From Fen-1362 sp049516395 (lineage in GTDB: Bacteria; Planctomycetota; Phycisphaerae; Sedimentisphaerales; Anaerobacaceae): a stretch of 64,000 nt of DNA. Under the pieces are notes generated by a model that was not told where the DNA came from, did no database searches, and saw nothing but the letters and a program-made list of their open reading frames with translations. The stretch covers positions 186,001 through 250,000 of the forward strand of contig JBEKTD010000001.1 of the NCBI GenBank assembly GCA_049516395.1, given 5' to 3'. How positions within the stretch are numbered: the stretch's first letter is position 1; every line of letters starts with the position of its first letter. The position numbers and the translations under genes are program-made. This document shows positions 16,913 through 26,800 of this stretch, piece after piece.

Positions 16913-17756
16913 TGCCTGCTCCTTATTATAATGCCGGAGCAAGTTGGGAATCAATAGATGATGACATGGGGCTTGTCGTTTCTCGCGTTAAACGGGCGAT
17001 GAACCGCATCGCGGACGACTCGGCCCCCATCGTAGCGTCTGTTCGTACCTTGTTATCCGGACGTGCCGGAACAACCGATGGCTCAAGTTTTCTTCTACTT
17101 ATATAATACGATGCGTTAAGGACTTCACAAATCATCAATTGTGTGATATCGCGTGTAATAGATTGTCGCGGCAAAGGGAAAATTAGAGAGTTATTGCTCC
17201 GGCTCCTGCTTTTGCATCAGCTCAATTATCTCGGCTTTTGCGGGCATCGCGTCCACCGCCGACGTGAACTTTACCAGCTATTTACTGTTAAAAAGGCGTT
17301 GAAATCAGATTTTACGACCAAACCAAATAATACAGCGTTTTTGGGCTAAAACGGGCGTTCGGGAAGGTCGGAAAAATTATCAAAAAACAGGATTCCCTGG
17401 CATGGAGAGGGTTATTCGGATTTGCTAACAACATTTTGGATTTTGACCTCGGCGTATATGACAAAATCGCTTTTTCTCTCAGATTAGATGCTTTTTGCGG
17501 ATATCCCAGATTTTTAATAGGAAATCCGACTTCGCGCTTGACATTATCGGTTTTTGCGTATAGGATATTAAACGCCATTTGTGTAGGCCACACCAAGCCA
17601 GCCGGTGGCAAGAAGAAGGACGAAGGGTGAGAGTGATGAGAAGTAGTAAACAGAGCATTGGTTTTGTGCTCATAGTCAGCATTGGTATCTCTCTTTTATT
17701 TCCCGCCACATCAGCCCTCACAGCTTGATTGCTTGTTTTTTTTGCAGGAGAAGAGT
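16913..17756. other. long gene-free stretch with a gene remnant
   Basis: About 840 bases without an intact gene. It holds the PfkB-type C-terminal remnant at 17191-17277. Otherwise I see only short frames without ribosome sites, and a purine-rich ribosome site (GCAGGAG) at the right end that serves the next gene. Confidence 0.6.
17191..17277 (-). pseudogene. C-terminal remnant of a PfkB-family kinase gene
   Basis: The minus strand encodes KFTSAVDAMPAKAEIIELMQ followed by KQEPEQ and a stop, with an in-frame stop two codons before the matching segment. The intact kinase at 20413-21372 ends KFGSVDAMPTKAEIIELMQK then EPE. The two are thus near-identical over about 23 residues, and their 3' DNA is similar (CTCCGGCTCC, then TTTTGCAT). 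It is a leftover of a duplicated or replaced kinase gene, about 3.2 kb away and in the same orientation. Confidence 0.72.
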
Positions 17757-20168
17757 ATGAAAAAGTTAGCGCCAATTTGTGCAGTGGTAATTTTTGTTAT
17801 GACGATGTCCGCTGGCGCGACAACTATCAATTACACAGTGTCGGGCTGGGGACCAAATCAGTATCCAGCATCCATTACGCCGCCAACCAGTGCGCCATGG
17901 GGCGTTGACGGTTATCCGGGCGATACGCTGGGAATGGTTACCTATACCGGCACACTTGACCTTACGCCAGGGACATACAACCTGAAGATTAACACTCTTA
18001 ACTGGACTATCGATTACACCTATGGCGGCACCGCGACCAATCCGGATGACTGGAGTAATGTATTCCATAATATTACAGCGATTCGTAGTATATCTTTTGA
18101 CGGCGGTCCTTCAGGTTCCCTCAGCCAGACAGCACTTCTTGAAAATCAATGGGCGAACGACTTTCTGACTATCGATGAAGGCGCTACCAGTTCTTTTACT
18201 GTCGGCGGGTTCCAGGTTAATGTAACGCCGTTGGGACTTGACCAGTTCGGAGGCACCAACTTTGACGGCTCCAATCCATGGGTTCAGTCTCAAACAGACA
18301 TTATAGCAAGATTTGATGTTGTGTCTGAGCCGGCAACTACGACGACAATTGCTGCGCTGCCGGTTGCCAACTCGGTAGGTTCAGATGACTATGCCGCGGG
18401 ATTTGCCCCGGGAAGCTGGCAGGCAAACGCCACAATCGCTGGACAAAAATCCGAGTATTATATCAGCCCTCAGGCGTTGTTCGGGCGCGACGTAACCATT
18501 GGAGAAATTTCAAGCATCGGTTACTTTACGAAAAAAAATACAACTCATACTGCTGACGCAGCGGATTGGTACATTAATATTTACACCATGCCCGATGCCA
18601 ATCTGCCTGTCCACGGCACATGGTATGGCAATCGTATTGGCAGCGAACCTTATTTCTCGGAAAACCTGGTCGACCTCTGCAACACATGGAACCAATGGGT
18701 TACCGCAGCGGGCCAAAACAACAGACTGCGATTCTTTGATTCAACCAATAATCAGTATTTCGGCAGCTACACGGACGGTTTCTTATCAGATTTAACCGGC
18801 AACACAGCCTATAATAATCAGAAGATTCTTTCGTTTTCCGTTCAAACAGGCTCTGCCTGGGCCAACGGGTTCACAGGATTGGTGGATGGATTAAGTATCG
18901 AACTGACCAGCGGAGATATTGGCCGAGTCAACTTTGTCGCGACAAGCTTTTGCCCTGAGCCATTGGTCGGCGACTTGGATGGCGATTGCAGGGTTAACTT
19001 TATTGACTTTGCAATGATGGCAGAAAACTGGCTCAAGTGCGATCTCGTGTCGCAGGAAGCCGGTCTGGACAATCTTCAATGGTCTGTTCAGTATATGATT
19101 GACACAAGCCAAACGGATTTCGGTCAGATACAAAGTCCCGGTCCGAGAGATAACAGAGGTTTGGCGATTTCGCCCGATGGACGTTATCTTTACGCCGGCT
19201 ATAACAACGGCCCGGCAGTTCGCAGGATTGATTTGACGGTAAGCGATTATATTAACGCTGCCGACGCGCAAATCACAGGTGTTCGCGGCAAGTCAATCGA
19301 TGTTGACGATGCCGGCAGAGTTTATCTGGCAGAGGGAACATCGATTAAAATTTACAATGCCGATTTAAGTTCAAATCTCTTTAATCTGCTGGGCCTCACT
19401 AACTCTGAAGGTGTCGCGGTAACACGCAAAAATGGCCAGCTTCTGCTTTATAACTCTGACAGAACAGATGGTACATTGAAAAAATGGCTGCTTATCGAAA
19501 GCGGTGGCTCAATAACCAGCGCAACACTTGATACAACATTCGGCTCCGGCGGCAGCGTTGCTCTGGCAGGTAATCTTCGCGGAGTTGGGGTTGACTCGAA
19601 CGGGAAAATCTGGGTTGCGGGTTATGGAAATAATACTGTTTATCGCGTCTCCTCAGATGGATTGACAGTAAATTCGCTAACCATTAATTCGCCGATAGAT
19701 ATTGATTTTGTCGCAGGTACAGCGCTGGTCAGCCGGTATACCGACAGAGTTATCAGCAGGTTTGATATGAACACGATGCTCAGTGCAGGTGCCGATATTA
19801 CCGTGCCCTGGACAGCTCTTGAGCTTGACCCGGACGGCCAGAGCGCAGGCGGAGCATTGTCAGGTATTGCGGTATTTGGCAATGGCTTTTTTGTCGCTAA
19901 TGAAACCGGCCAGACCGCCGATGAAAAATCAACCTACGGCAGAACTGACGGCAACAGCGGATATATAGGCGATAAGTTTTATACCGACCTTTATAATGAT
20001 GATAATGACCCTATTTTGTTCGCTATCCCTGCACAGGCGACAATCACCTGTTCTGGGCCGTTAGCCGGTGATGTGAATGGTGACTGCATGGTTAACGTTG
20101 TTGACTTGGCAAAGATGGCTGAAAACTGGCTCACATGCAATCTTCAACCGCAAAGCAGTTGCCCGTAA
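17757..20168 (+). CDS. large secreted beta-propeller protein with two dockerin-like motifs
   Basis: An 803-residue exported protein. The start is MKKLAPICAVV with GCAGGAG upstream and a signal ending SAGA. Residues 20-190 and 205-400 are strand-rich domains that I cannot name. A first dockerin-like motif lies at 405-430 (GDLDGDCRVNFIDFAMMAEN). Residues ~440-765 look like a propeller of NHL/SMP-30 type (RGLAISPDGRYLYAGYNNGP; GVGVDSNGKIWVAGYGNN). A second dockerin-like motif at 771-795 (GDVNGDCMVNVVDLAKMAEN) closes the protein. The Cys pair in each motif (GDC...WLKC/WLTC) may form a disulfide. Probably a surface or extracellular binding protein. Confidence 0.8.
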   Translation: MKKLAPICAVVIFVMTMSAGATTINYTVSGWGPNQYPASITPPTSAPWGVDGYPGDTLGMVTYTGTLDLTPGTYNLKINTLNWTIDYTYGGTATNPDDWSNVFHNITAIRSISFDGGPSGSLSQTALLENQWANDFLTIDEGATSSFTVGGFQVNVTPLGLDQFGGTNFDGSNPWVQSQTDIIARFDVVSEPATTTTIAALPVANSVGSDDYAAGFAPGSWQANATIAGQKSEYYISPQALFGRDVTIGEISSIGYFTKKNTTHTADAADWYINIYTMPDANLPVHGTWYGNRIGSEPYFSENLVDLCNTWNQWVTAAGQNNRLRFFDSTNNQYFGSYTDGFLSDLTGNTAYNNQKILSFSVQTGSAWANGFTGLVDGLSIELTSGDIGRVNFVATSFCPEPLVGDLDGDCRVNFIDFAMMAENWLKCDLVSQEAGLDNLQWSVQYMIDTSQTDFGQIQSPGPRDNRGLAISPDGRYLYAGYNNGPAVRRIDLTVSDYINAADAQITGVRGKSIDVDDAGRVYLAEGTSIKIYNADLSSNLFNLLGLTNSEGVAVTRKNGQLLLYNSDRTDGTLKKWLLIESGGSITSATLDTTFGSGGSVALAGNLRGVGVDSNGKIWVAGYGNNTVYRVSSDGLTVNSLTINSPIDIDFVAGTALVSRYTDRVISRFDMNTMLSAGADITVPWTALELDPDGQSAGGALSGIAVFGNGFFVANETGQTADEKSTYGRTDGNSGYIGDKFYTDLYNDDNDPILFAIPAQATITCSGPLAGDVNGDCMVNVVDLAKMAENWLTCNLQPQSSCP

Positions 20169-20186
20169 AATTATAAAAAGCAAATT

Positions 20187-20217
20187 AAAACCCCGGCCTG
20201 ATTTTGCCAGGGTTTTT
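20187..20217 (+). terminator. Rho-independent terminator
   Basis: AAACCCCGGC pairs with GCCAGGGTTT (one internal mismatch), followed by six T. It lies about 20 bases after the stop of the 803-residue secreted protein. Confidence 0.7.
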
Positions 20218-20322
20218 TATTGTTAATATTTCCTGTTCTTGGCGGAATTTGAGTTGTTGTAATTCACAAAGAAATATAGCAGAGCATAAAAAGCTCGAAA
20301 AAACAGCGTTGTTTTATAAAAC

Positions 20323-20356
20323 AAAGGGCTGTGTTCAAACAACACAGCCCTTTTTC
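20323..20356. terminator. bidirectional terminator between convergent genes
   Basis: A perfect 13-bp stem (AAAGGGCTGTGTT/AACACAGCCCTTT) with a 5-base loop and A/T flanks on both sides. It sits between the secreted-protein gene (plus) and the PfkB kinase gene (minus), and can stop both transcripts. Confidence 0.85.
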
Positions 20357-20412
20357 TATTAAGGATTTTAGCCGATATTAAGCCCGTTTTGTGATTTTGG
20401 TCAGCCAGCGGA

Positions 20413-21372
20413 TTACTCCGGCTCCTTTTGCATAAGCTCGATTATCTCGGCCTTTGTGGGCATCGCGTCAACCGACCCGAATTTGGTGCAGGCAAGCGCG
20501 CCCGCCGCCGATGCGAATTTTACGGCCTTTCGCAAATCATCACCCACCGCCAGTGATGCCGCCAGCGCCCCGGCGAATGCGTCTCCTGTTCCCGTGTGGT
20601 CAACCAACTCAATTGGATAAGCCGGCACGTGGTCGGCATTGTCTCTGTCAACGACCATACATCCGCGTCTGCCCATAGTTATAACCGCTGCTCCCACTCC
20701 TCTGGCGACGAGGTCTGAGCCGACCATTTTCGCGGTGCGGATATTGGCGCCGGAATGCTCACTTATCAGCGACGCCTCGTAAAGATTCGGTATCATCACG
20801 TCCACCGAGAAATACTCCGCGGGCAGCGTCGTTTCCGCTCCGGCGCACGAGCCGCCAAGCACGCCCGCCGGGTCGAGAATAACCTTTTTGCCGTACAGTT
20901 TGGCGATTGAGATGGTTTTGATAATTGCGTCTTTGGGCAGCCCGGCGTGAATCAGGCACACGTCCGCTTCCGCTATCGCCCGCTCCGCCAGCTCGATATC
21001 CGCAGGCACAAGCGCAAGGTTGGCCCCATCGTATATAATGCTCGCGTTTTCGCCCTTGGTATCCACAAGCGTCAGGATGACGCCTGTGTTTTTTGCCTGC
21101 GCGGTGAAGACGTATTTGGTTTTTACGTCATATTGTTCCAATACTGATTTTATCGTCGCCCCAAGCGGGCAGTTGCTGATTTTGCTTATCAGGTGAACTT
21201 CGCAGCCGCAAAGAGCCGCCTCGACGGCCTGGTTGACTCCCGGCCCTGTCGCTGTCATTGATAATGCCGTCCCCGTTGTTGTCTGGCCCGCCGCCGGCAC
21301 CTCCGTGCACTTTATCGCCAAGTCAACGTATGCCCCGCCGACAACAACTACGTTAGGATTCCGTTCCGACAT
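20413..21372 (-). CDS. PfkB/ribokinase-family sugar kinase
   Basis: A 319-residue kinase. The N-terminus VVVVGGAYVDLAIKC and the GPGVNQAVEAALCGCEV segment match the ribokinase substrate and Gly-rich region. The C-terminal signature DHTGTGDAFAGALAASLA has the catalytic Asp and the anion hole. It should phosphorylate a sugar or nucleoside with ATP; ribokinase is the closest guess, but the substrate cannot be read from sequence. A 23-residue copy of its C-terminus survives as a remnant 3 kb upstream. It is a single gene with its own terminator. Confidence 0.87.
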   Translation of the reverse strand: MSERNPNVVVVGGAYVDLAIKCTEVPAAGQTTTGTALSMTATGPGVNQAVEAALCGCEVHLISKISNCPLGATIKSVLEQYDVKTKYVFTAQAKNTGVILTLVDTKGENASIIYDGANLALVPADIELAERAIAEADVCLIHAGLPKDAIIKTISIAKLYGKKVILDPAGVLGGSCAGAETTLPAEYFSVDVMIPNLYEASLISEHSGANIRTAKMVGSDLVARGVGAAVITMGRRGCMVVDRDNADHVPAYPIELVDHTGTGDAFAGALAASLAVGDDLRKAVKFASAAGALACTKFGSVDAMPTKAEIIELMQKEPE

Positions 21373-21476
21373 ATCAATTCCTCAAAGGCCGTCTGTTATC
21401 GCGTGAGTATATCCTGCCCCAACCCATTTGCAACCTTTTTATTGCCGCCCGCAAAGACCGAAATACGAGAAATGAA

Positions 21477-21548
21477 TGGGCCCGGAAGGGATCGGACCTT
21501 CGACCAATGGATTATGAGTCCACTGCTCTACCGCTGAGCTACGAGCCC
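21477..21548 (-). tRNA. tRNA-Met (CAU anticodon)
   Basis: A 72-base cloverleaf on the minus strand. The acceptor stem GGGCTCG/CGGGCCC has one G-U pair, and the D arm is GCTCAGCGGTAGAGC. The anticodon stem GTGGA/TCCAT holds loop CTCATAA (anticodon CAT), and the T stem is GAAGG/CCTTC. The discriminator is A and no CCA is encoded. The T loop reads TCCGATC, so position 55 is C instead of the near-universal U. An elongator Met identity is likely; tRNA-Ile with lysidine-modified CAU cannot be excluded from sequence alone. Confidence 0.85.
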
Positions 21549-21786
21549 GTAACAGTGGTAAGGATAACCGCTTTAACCGAGAAATGTCAATATCCACGTT
21601 CACGATTTGAGGAAATCGGGCAGTTCCATAAATATTATCTTCAAGAAAAATTATTCGCAAAGTCGAAGAAATATGGTATACTACTGTTCCCGTTTTGGCA
21701 TTTGGACACGTCGATTGCTTTGCGTATATATTTCGCCGAGTTGTCAGTGTAGGGAATGCGATAATCTTTTGGAATGGAGTTGGTTT

Positions 21787-22722
21787 ATGAAAAAACATCC
21801 GGCGATAACGTCCCGCGACCTCGGTCTGGAATTCGCGGCAATCTGCGGCAAACATTTCCTCGGGCTTGAGCACCTGCACTATGGCTACTGGCCCGAAGGG
21901 CTTCCCGTAAACATAAACAACCTGCGCACCGCACAGGAAAATTATACCAGCTTTCTGTTGTCGCAAATTCCTGCTGGCGTCCGCACCATTCTCGATGTTG
22001 GCTGCGGCTCAGGACATACCTCGAAACGGCTCGCTGATATGGGCTACAACGTCGCCTGTGTTTCGCCGAGTCCCGTGCTAAGTGCCAAGGTGCGGGAGTT
22101 GATGGGCGATGCCTGCAAAATATATGAGTGCAAGTTCGAAGATTTGCAGACCGAAGATAAGTATGACCTGGTGCTGTTCAGCGAGAGTTTTCAGTATATC
22201 AAGGTGCGAATGTCGCTTGGCAAGACGCTTGAGATTCTCAATCCGGGCGGCTATCTGCTTGTTTGCGACGTTTTTCGCAAAGACGTCGAGCTTGAACCGG
22301 ACAAAAAAGGCGTCGGCGGTGGTCATCTGCTGAGCAGATTTTACAGTCAGGTTGCGGCCGGTTCATTCGAGCAGATTAAGGATATTGATATAACCGACCG
22401 GGCGATGCCTAATATGGACCTGATGGACGACACGATGAAAAACGTTGTCCGTCCCATTGTTGACTCAACTATCAACTTCCTCGGCGGCAGATATCCGCTT
22501 ATGAGCAGGGCTATTCAGTGGCTGTACAGAAAGCGAATCGGGAACGTTTATCAGAAATATTTCAACGGCAACAGGGCCAGCGCCGACTTCGTGAAATACA
22601 AATCCTATCGGCTTTTGCTTTATAGATATACCTGCAAAGTCCCTGCGGGAAATCCTGTCGTAAGCAATACGTGCCCGGACAACAAGGCAGCCAGCCCGGT
22701 TACTTCGCCCGCGGGCATTTGA
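21787..22722 (+). CDS. SAM-dependent methyltransferase
   Basis: A 311-residue class I methyltransferase. I start at the ATG of MKKHPAITSRD, behind GGAG. Motif I is clear (ILDVGCGSGHTSKRLADMG), followed by VACVSPSP (motif II region), DLVLFSESFQYI (motif IV) and LNPGGYLLVCDVFRK (motif VI). The N-terminal FLGLEHLHYGYWPEG resembles small-molecule methyltransferases of the UbiE or sarcosine type. The C-terminal ~90 residues are helical and specific to this protein. Its substrate is unknown and its neighbours give no hint. Confidence 0.82.
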   Translation: MKKHPAITSRDLGLEFAAICGKHFLGLEHLHYGYWPEGLPVNINNLRTAQENYTSFLLSQIPAGVRTILDVGCGSGHTSKRLADMGYNVACVSPSPVLSAKVRELMGDACKIYECKFEDLQTEDKYDLVLFSESFQYIKVRMSLGKTLEILNPGGYLLVCDVFRKDVELEPDKKGVGGGHLLSRFYSQVAAGSFEQIKDIDITDRAMPNMDLMDDTMKNVVRPIVDSTINFLGGRYPLMSRAIQWLYRKRIGNVYQKYFNGNRASADFVKYKSYRLLLYRYTCKVPAGNPVVSNTCPDNKAASPVTSPAGI

Positions 22723-22747
22723 AGCGATATTGGCATCCGGCATAATT

Positions 22748-22773
22748 AAAAACGCCTCGCATTGAGTGTTTTT
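22748..22773 (+). terminator. possible weak terminator
   Basis: AAAAACGC can pair with GTGTTTTT (one G-U pair) around a short loop, ending in a T-run, 25 bases past the methyltransferase stop. The stem is short and AT-rich, so this is tentative. Confidence 0.35.
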
Positions 22774-22935
22774 CCCTGCTATTGCTATTTACCGTATTTT
22801 ATCCGCCAATAGAAAATTTGCGATTATTAATGGTTGACTTTCCAGATTGTAAATTATAAAGTGTCGTCATCCGGAGGTTTTGCCGCTTTTGCGTATGATA
22901 AGTTGACAATTTGTAAACCGAAAGTAAGTTCCGGC

Positions 22936-23292
22936 ATGGCCGGAGAAAACTATATTGGTAATCTTTATTGGCAGGGCACGAAAATCGCAAAGAGACCATA
23001 CATTCAGGGGTCGTATTCAAAAGGGGAAATCGCTCTTTTGAAAAAGCAGTATCCGGCCACAAGCGCGGTGGTTCTGGCCGGCAAACTCAAACGTTCGCTT
23101 ATATCTGTTCAGAAGCAGCTCCGCGAGATGGGTATTGGCAGACGAGACGTATCCGACTGGACGCCCGCGCAACTGCGGTATCTGCGAAAGAACTATCGCG
23201 AAACAGCAACCTGGGAGCTTGCCAATAAGCTGAACGTGACGCCGTCAGTCATAAAACACAAGGCCGCCGAGTTGAAACTCAAAAAGAGATAG
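22936..23292 (+). CDS. small basic protein with two tandem SANT/HTH-like repeats
   Basis: A 118-residue basic protein. The open frame extends upstream only through non-ATG starts, so I use the ATG of MAGENYIGN. It contains two similar ~43-residue units: YSKGEIALLKKQYPATSAVV with a following helix ending REMGIG, and WTPAQLRYLRKNYRETATWE with a helix ending AELKLKK. Each unit has the spacing of a Myb/SANT-type three-helix DNA-binding fold (W/Y, LKK-Y/LRKNY, then a helix). A DNA-binding regulator is a fair inference. The start remains uncertain because no strong ribosome site is seen. Confidence 0.6.
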   Translation: MAGENYIGNLYWQGTKIAKRPYIQGSYSKGEIALLKKQYPATSAVVLAGKLKRSLISVQKQLREMGIGRRDVSDWTPAQLRYLRKNYRETATWELANKLNVTPSVIKHKAAELKLKKR

Positions 23293-23341
23293 TCAGCTCC
23301 TCAAACGGGACCATCCAAACCAAAACGATGGACGACTGCTT

Positions 23342-23629
23342 ATGATAATCGGCGTGATGACGGCCAACTTGCACCTCCACGGTATCGGCTCGCTCAAAGA
23401 GAAGCGCAGCATCGTCAAAAGCGTTATCGGCCGGTTGCAAAGCCGGTTTAACGTCTCAATTTCTGAAGTTGACCACAACGACAGCAAACTTATCGCCACC
23501 ATCGGCGTCGCTGTCGTCGGCAATGACAAGTCCTTTATCGAAAGCCAACTCGAAGCCGTTGTAACTTTTATGCGTAACGATGGCCGGTTCTACCTCGGAA
23601 CAATCGAACGTGAAATTTATCCGGCGTAG
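23342..23629 (+). CDS. DUF503 (YlxP-like) protein
   Basis: A 95-residue protein matching the DUF503/YlxP family end to end: MIIGVMTANLHLHGIGSLKE, then KRSIVKSVIGRLQSRFNVSI, SEVDHNDSKLIATIGVAVVG and a C-terminal helix. Members are small ferredoxin-like-fold proteins, often next to rbfA, infB or truB, and suspected to act in ribosome maturation. Here it stands apart from those genes. It follows the SANT-like gene by 49 bases with a weak ribosome site. Function not established. Confidence 0.85.
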   Translation: MIIGVMTANLHLHGIGSLKEKRSIVKSVIGRLQSRFNVSISEVDHNDSKLIATIGVAVVGNDKSFIESQLEAVVTFMRNDGRFYLGTIEREIYPA

Positions 23630-23854
23630 CCCGACACCCATTTTGGGAAAACATCGGCAGCGAATTTGAAGAGACCTCAGGATTCAAAACCAGTGCGGGG
23701 CGAAGTCGGACCTTTGGCGTTTGATTTGCCCAGGCGTTCCCAAAAATATCCCGAAAAAGACCAAACCGTAGCAAAACGGTAACAATCATTCCTTATAAAA
23801 TACAGGTGTCAAAGAGGTGTTTTTTTGATAACTTATTGTTGAAAGGATAAGATT

Positions 23855-26800
23855 ATGAGGACGCTTAAAGCCATCGTTACAGGCATTGTGCTGACGGCGA
23901 TACTACCGATTTGTATTGCTGCTGCCGCCCCGACAAGCGAACTGCTGCAAAAAGGGCTATACGCCGAAGAGGTCGAAGGCAACATCGATTCGGCCATTAA
24001 AACCTACGGGGAGGTAATAAAGAAAACTGACGCCCCGCGCAACCAGATTGCCCAGGCCCTTTACAGGCAGGGTATGTGTTATCTGAAAATCAAAAACGAG
24101 CAGGCGGCAAAGACGGACTTCGAAAAGCTGGTCAGCGAATACGCCGACCAGGCCGAGATTGTGCAGAAGGCGCAGTTAGAGCTGGATGATTTGACGGATT
24201 TTGACCCGGCTGCTTTAATGCCTCCGGGAACGCTTATTTATGTTGAGCTTGGCAGCCCCGGCAGACAGGTTGAGACAATTCTCAATATGCTCAAAGGTAC
24301 GCCCTACGAAAATCCACTTGCCGCCATAGGAAACCAGAATGCTGCCAACCCCGGCCAGAAATCGCCAGGGGATATTGTGGCCAGCCTTCTTAATCCCAGT
24401 ATGATGGCGGAGTTCAAAAAGATTCGCGGTTCGGCGATTGGCGTTACCGGCATCGCCCAGAATAATCCGCCTATGATTGCGGTCCTTTATCCCGGCAAAA
24501 GCGACGCCCTGCGCGGCCTGATTATGGCTGGATTAAATATGGCCGGAGCGTCTGGCGAGCCGGTTGAAGGTATGCAAACCATCAATATTCAAAATGCCGT
24601 CACGGCGGCATACGATGACAGGGTAATTATCGTTGCCACTTTGCCCGAACAGCTCAAGTGGGTCATCAGGCAATATAAAGGACTGGTCTCCGAGCCGACG
24701 CTCGCTTCGAGCAATCCCTCGTTTGTGAAATTGAACAAAAAGACCAGGCACGACAACGCGCTGACTGCCTGGGTGAATGTTCATGATGTCTATTCGAAGC
24801 TGCTGCAATTGTTCCCCGCAGGCCAGATTCCCAAACAGATTTTCCTCGTCGATGCTGTCGTTGATTTTAATCACATCGATTACCTGACCTATACCGATTC
24901 GATTGAGCAGGATGGTCTTAACGATTCTCTCGAAATCGTATTCAAAGATGGCCATCACTGCCTCGCGTACGATTTGATTCGTACTCCCAACATAAACAAA
25001 GCGGCGCTTTCGGCCGTTCCTCCCGGTGCCGTAGCCCTGGTGACATTCGCCTTGTCCGCTGACAATGAAAACCAGACCGGCGCTGTGCGCGCACAGATTA
25101 AAAACTTCAGCGGTCTCGATATCGGCAGAGAAATTTTCGCCAACATCGAGCAGGTTACTGTCTTTGCTTTGCCTGCTAAAACGCCAGGTGCGCCTTTGCC
25201 TGCATCCATCGGGCTTGCGATTACAAGTCACAATCCTCAGCAGACGCGACAGATTCTCGCAAAGACCATCGGCACCGCCGACTCAATGCTCACCGGCCGG
25301 CCCGTGGCTGATGCCAATTCGTTCGCCGGAAAATATCAGATTGGCCAGGTTCAAGATAAGCCGATGTATTGCTATGTCGAACAGGCGGGCAAAGTTACTG
25401 TCCTTTCGCTGAATCCCGATATTACGCAGGCCTCGATGGCAGCGATTAAAGACCACAACAGCGTATGCAACGCCGGGCCGCTCAGCGATGCTGTCGCCAA
25501 AATGCCCGCAAGCGCAAGCAAGATGATTCTTATCAACGCCGGAGGCACAATTCGTATCGCCGCCCCGACAATAATCTCATATATAGGCGGGGACAACCGC
25601 GATGCACTTAAGGATAATTTCAATCAGCTTGCGACGGCCTGCGATAAATCAGTCATCGAGCTTCGCACCGATGAGCAGCCGAATAACTTTACCTTCAACA
25701 GAAAACTAACGGGATTGCCCCCGCTGAATCAGCTCTTTGGCCCGATTAACCAAATTGCCCAGACCATAAAACAAACCAGGACCGAAGCCGTTGCTGAAGC
25801 GGCGCGAAGGCGGGCGGGCATTGCCATAAAACAGACGCCCGTCGCGCCGGTTATCGATGGTGTTGCGGATGCTGCCTGGTCCGTCGCCGACAAAATCAAA
25901 CTGACTAATGTGCTGTATAAGCCCATTTCCTCGCCGAACGACCTTTCGGCTGATTTCAAAACGATGTGGGACCAGAACAATCTTTACCTGTTCGTTGATG
26001 TCATCGATGATGTGCTCAAGAATGACGCCGTTGAACCATATGAAAATGACAGCGTCGAGGTTTTTATCGACGCTACTAACAGCAAATCTGCCTCATACGG
26101 CCCAACCGATTATTCATACATTTTCGTTTGGGATAAGACGTCGCCTAAAATCTATGAACAAAAACAAAATCGTATTGAAGGTGTTCAATATGCGATGGTG
26201 ACGACCAGTACAGGTTATCAATTGGAAGTCAAGTTCCCCTGGTCAACACTCGGCACAAAACCCCGTACAGGAGCAAAGATTGGCTTGGATGTTCAGGTCA
26301 ACGATAACGACTCCGGCGGAAAACGCGATAAAAAGTTAACTTGGCACGCTACGCAGGATAACGCCTGGGAGAATCCGCAGGCCTTTGGAAATGCTGAGTT
26401 AGGCGGACTCCTCGGCTGGTGGAAGTTTGACGAAAAAGAAGGCACAACCGCCGCTGACAGTTCGGGCAACGGCAATGACGGCACGCTTGTGGGTAATCCG
26501 CAGTGGCGGCCTCAGGGCGGGAAAATCGGCGGGGCGATAGAGTTAAGCGGAAAAGGCGATTACGTCAAAATCGCCAACGAATCTGCATTCAACATTACCA
26601 GCCAGATAACAGTTGCCGCGTGGGTTAATATAACCTCTGTTCCGCAGGAGTGGACCGGCATTGTCACCAAGGGCGACACCGCCTGGCGGCTTTCCACGAG
26701 TTTTGCCAACAATGTGTTTCATTTCGGCACTGCCCGCGAGGACTATCTCAACGGAGTGACCACTGTAAGTTCGGGCCAGTGGCATCACGTCGCGTGCGTT

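Noticed and set aside
22834..22935. Longer start of the SANT-like protein
   Set aside because: It would need TTG or GTG without a ribosome site at proper distance, and the added residues do not continue the repeat pattern.
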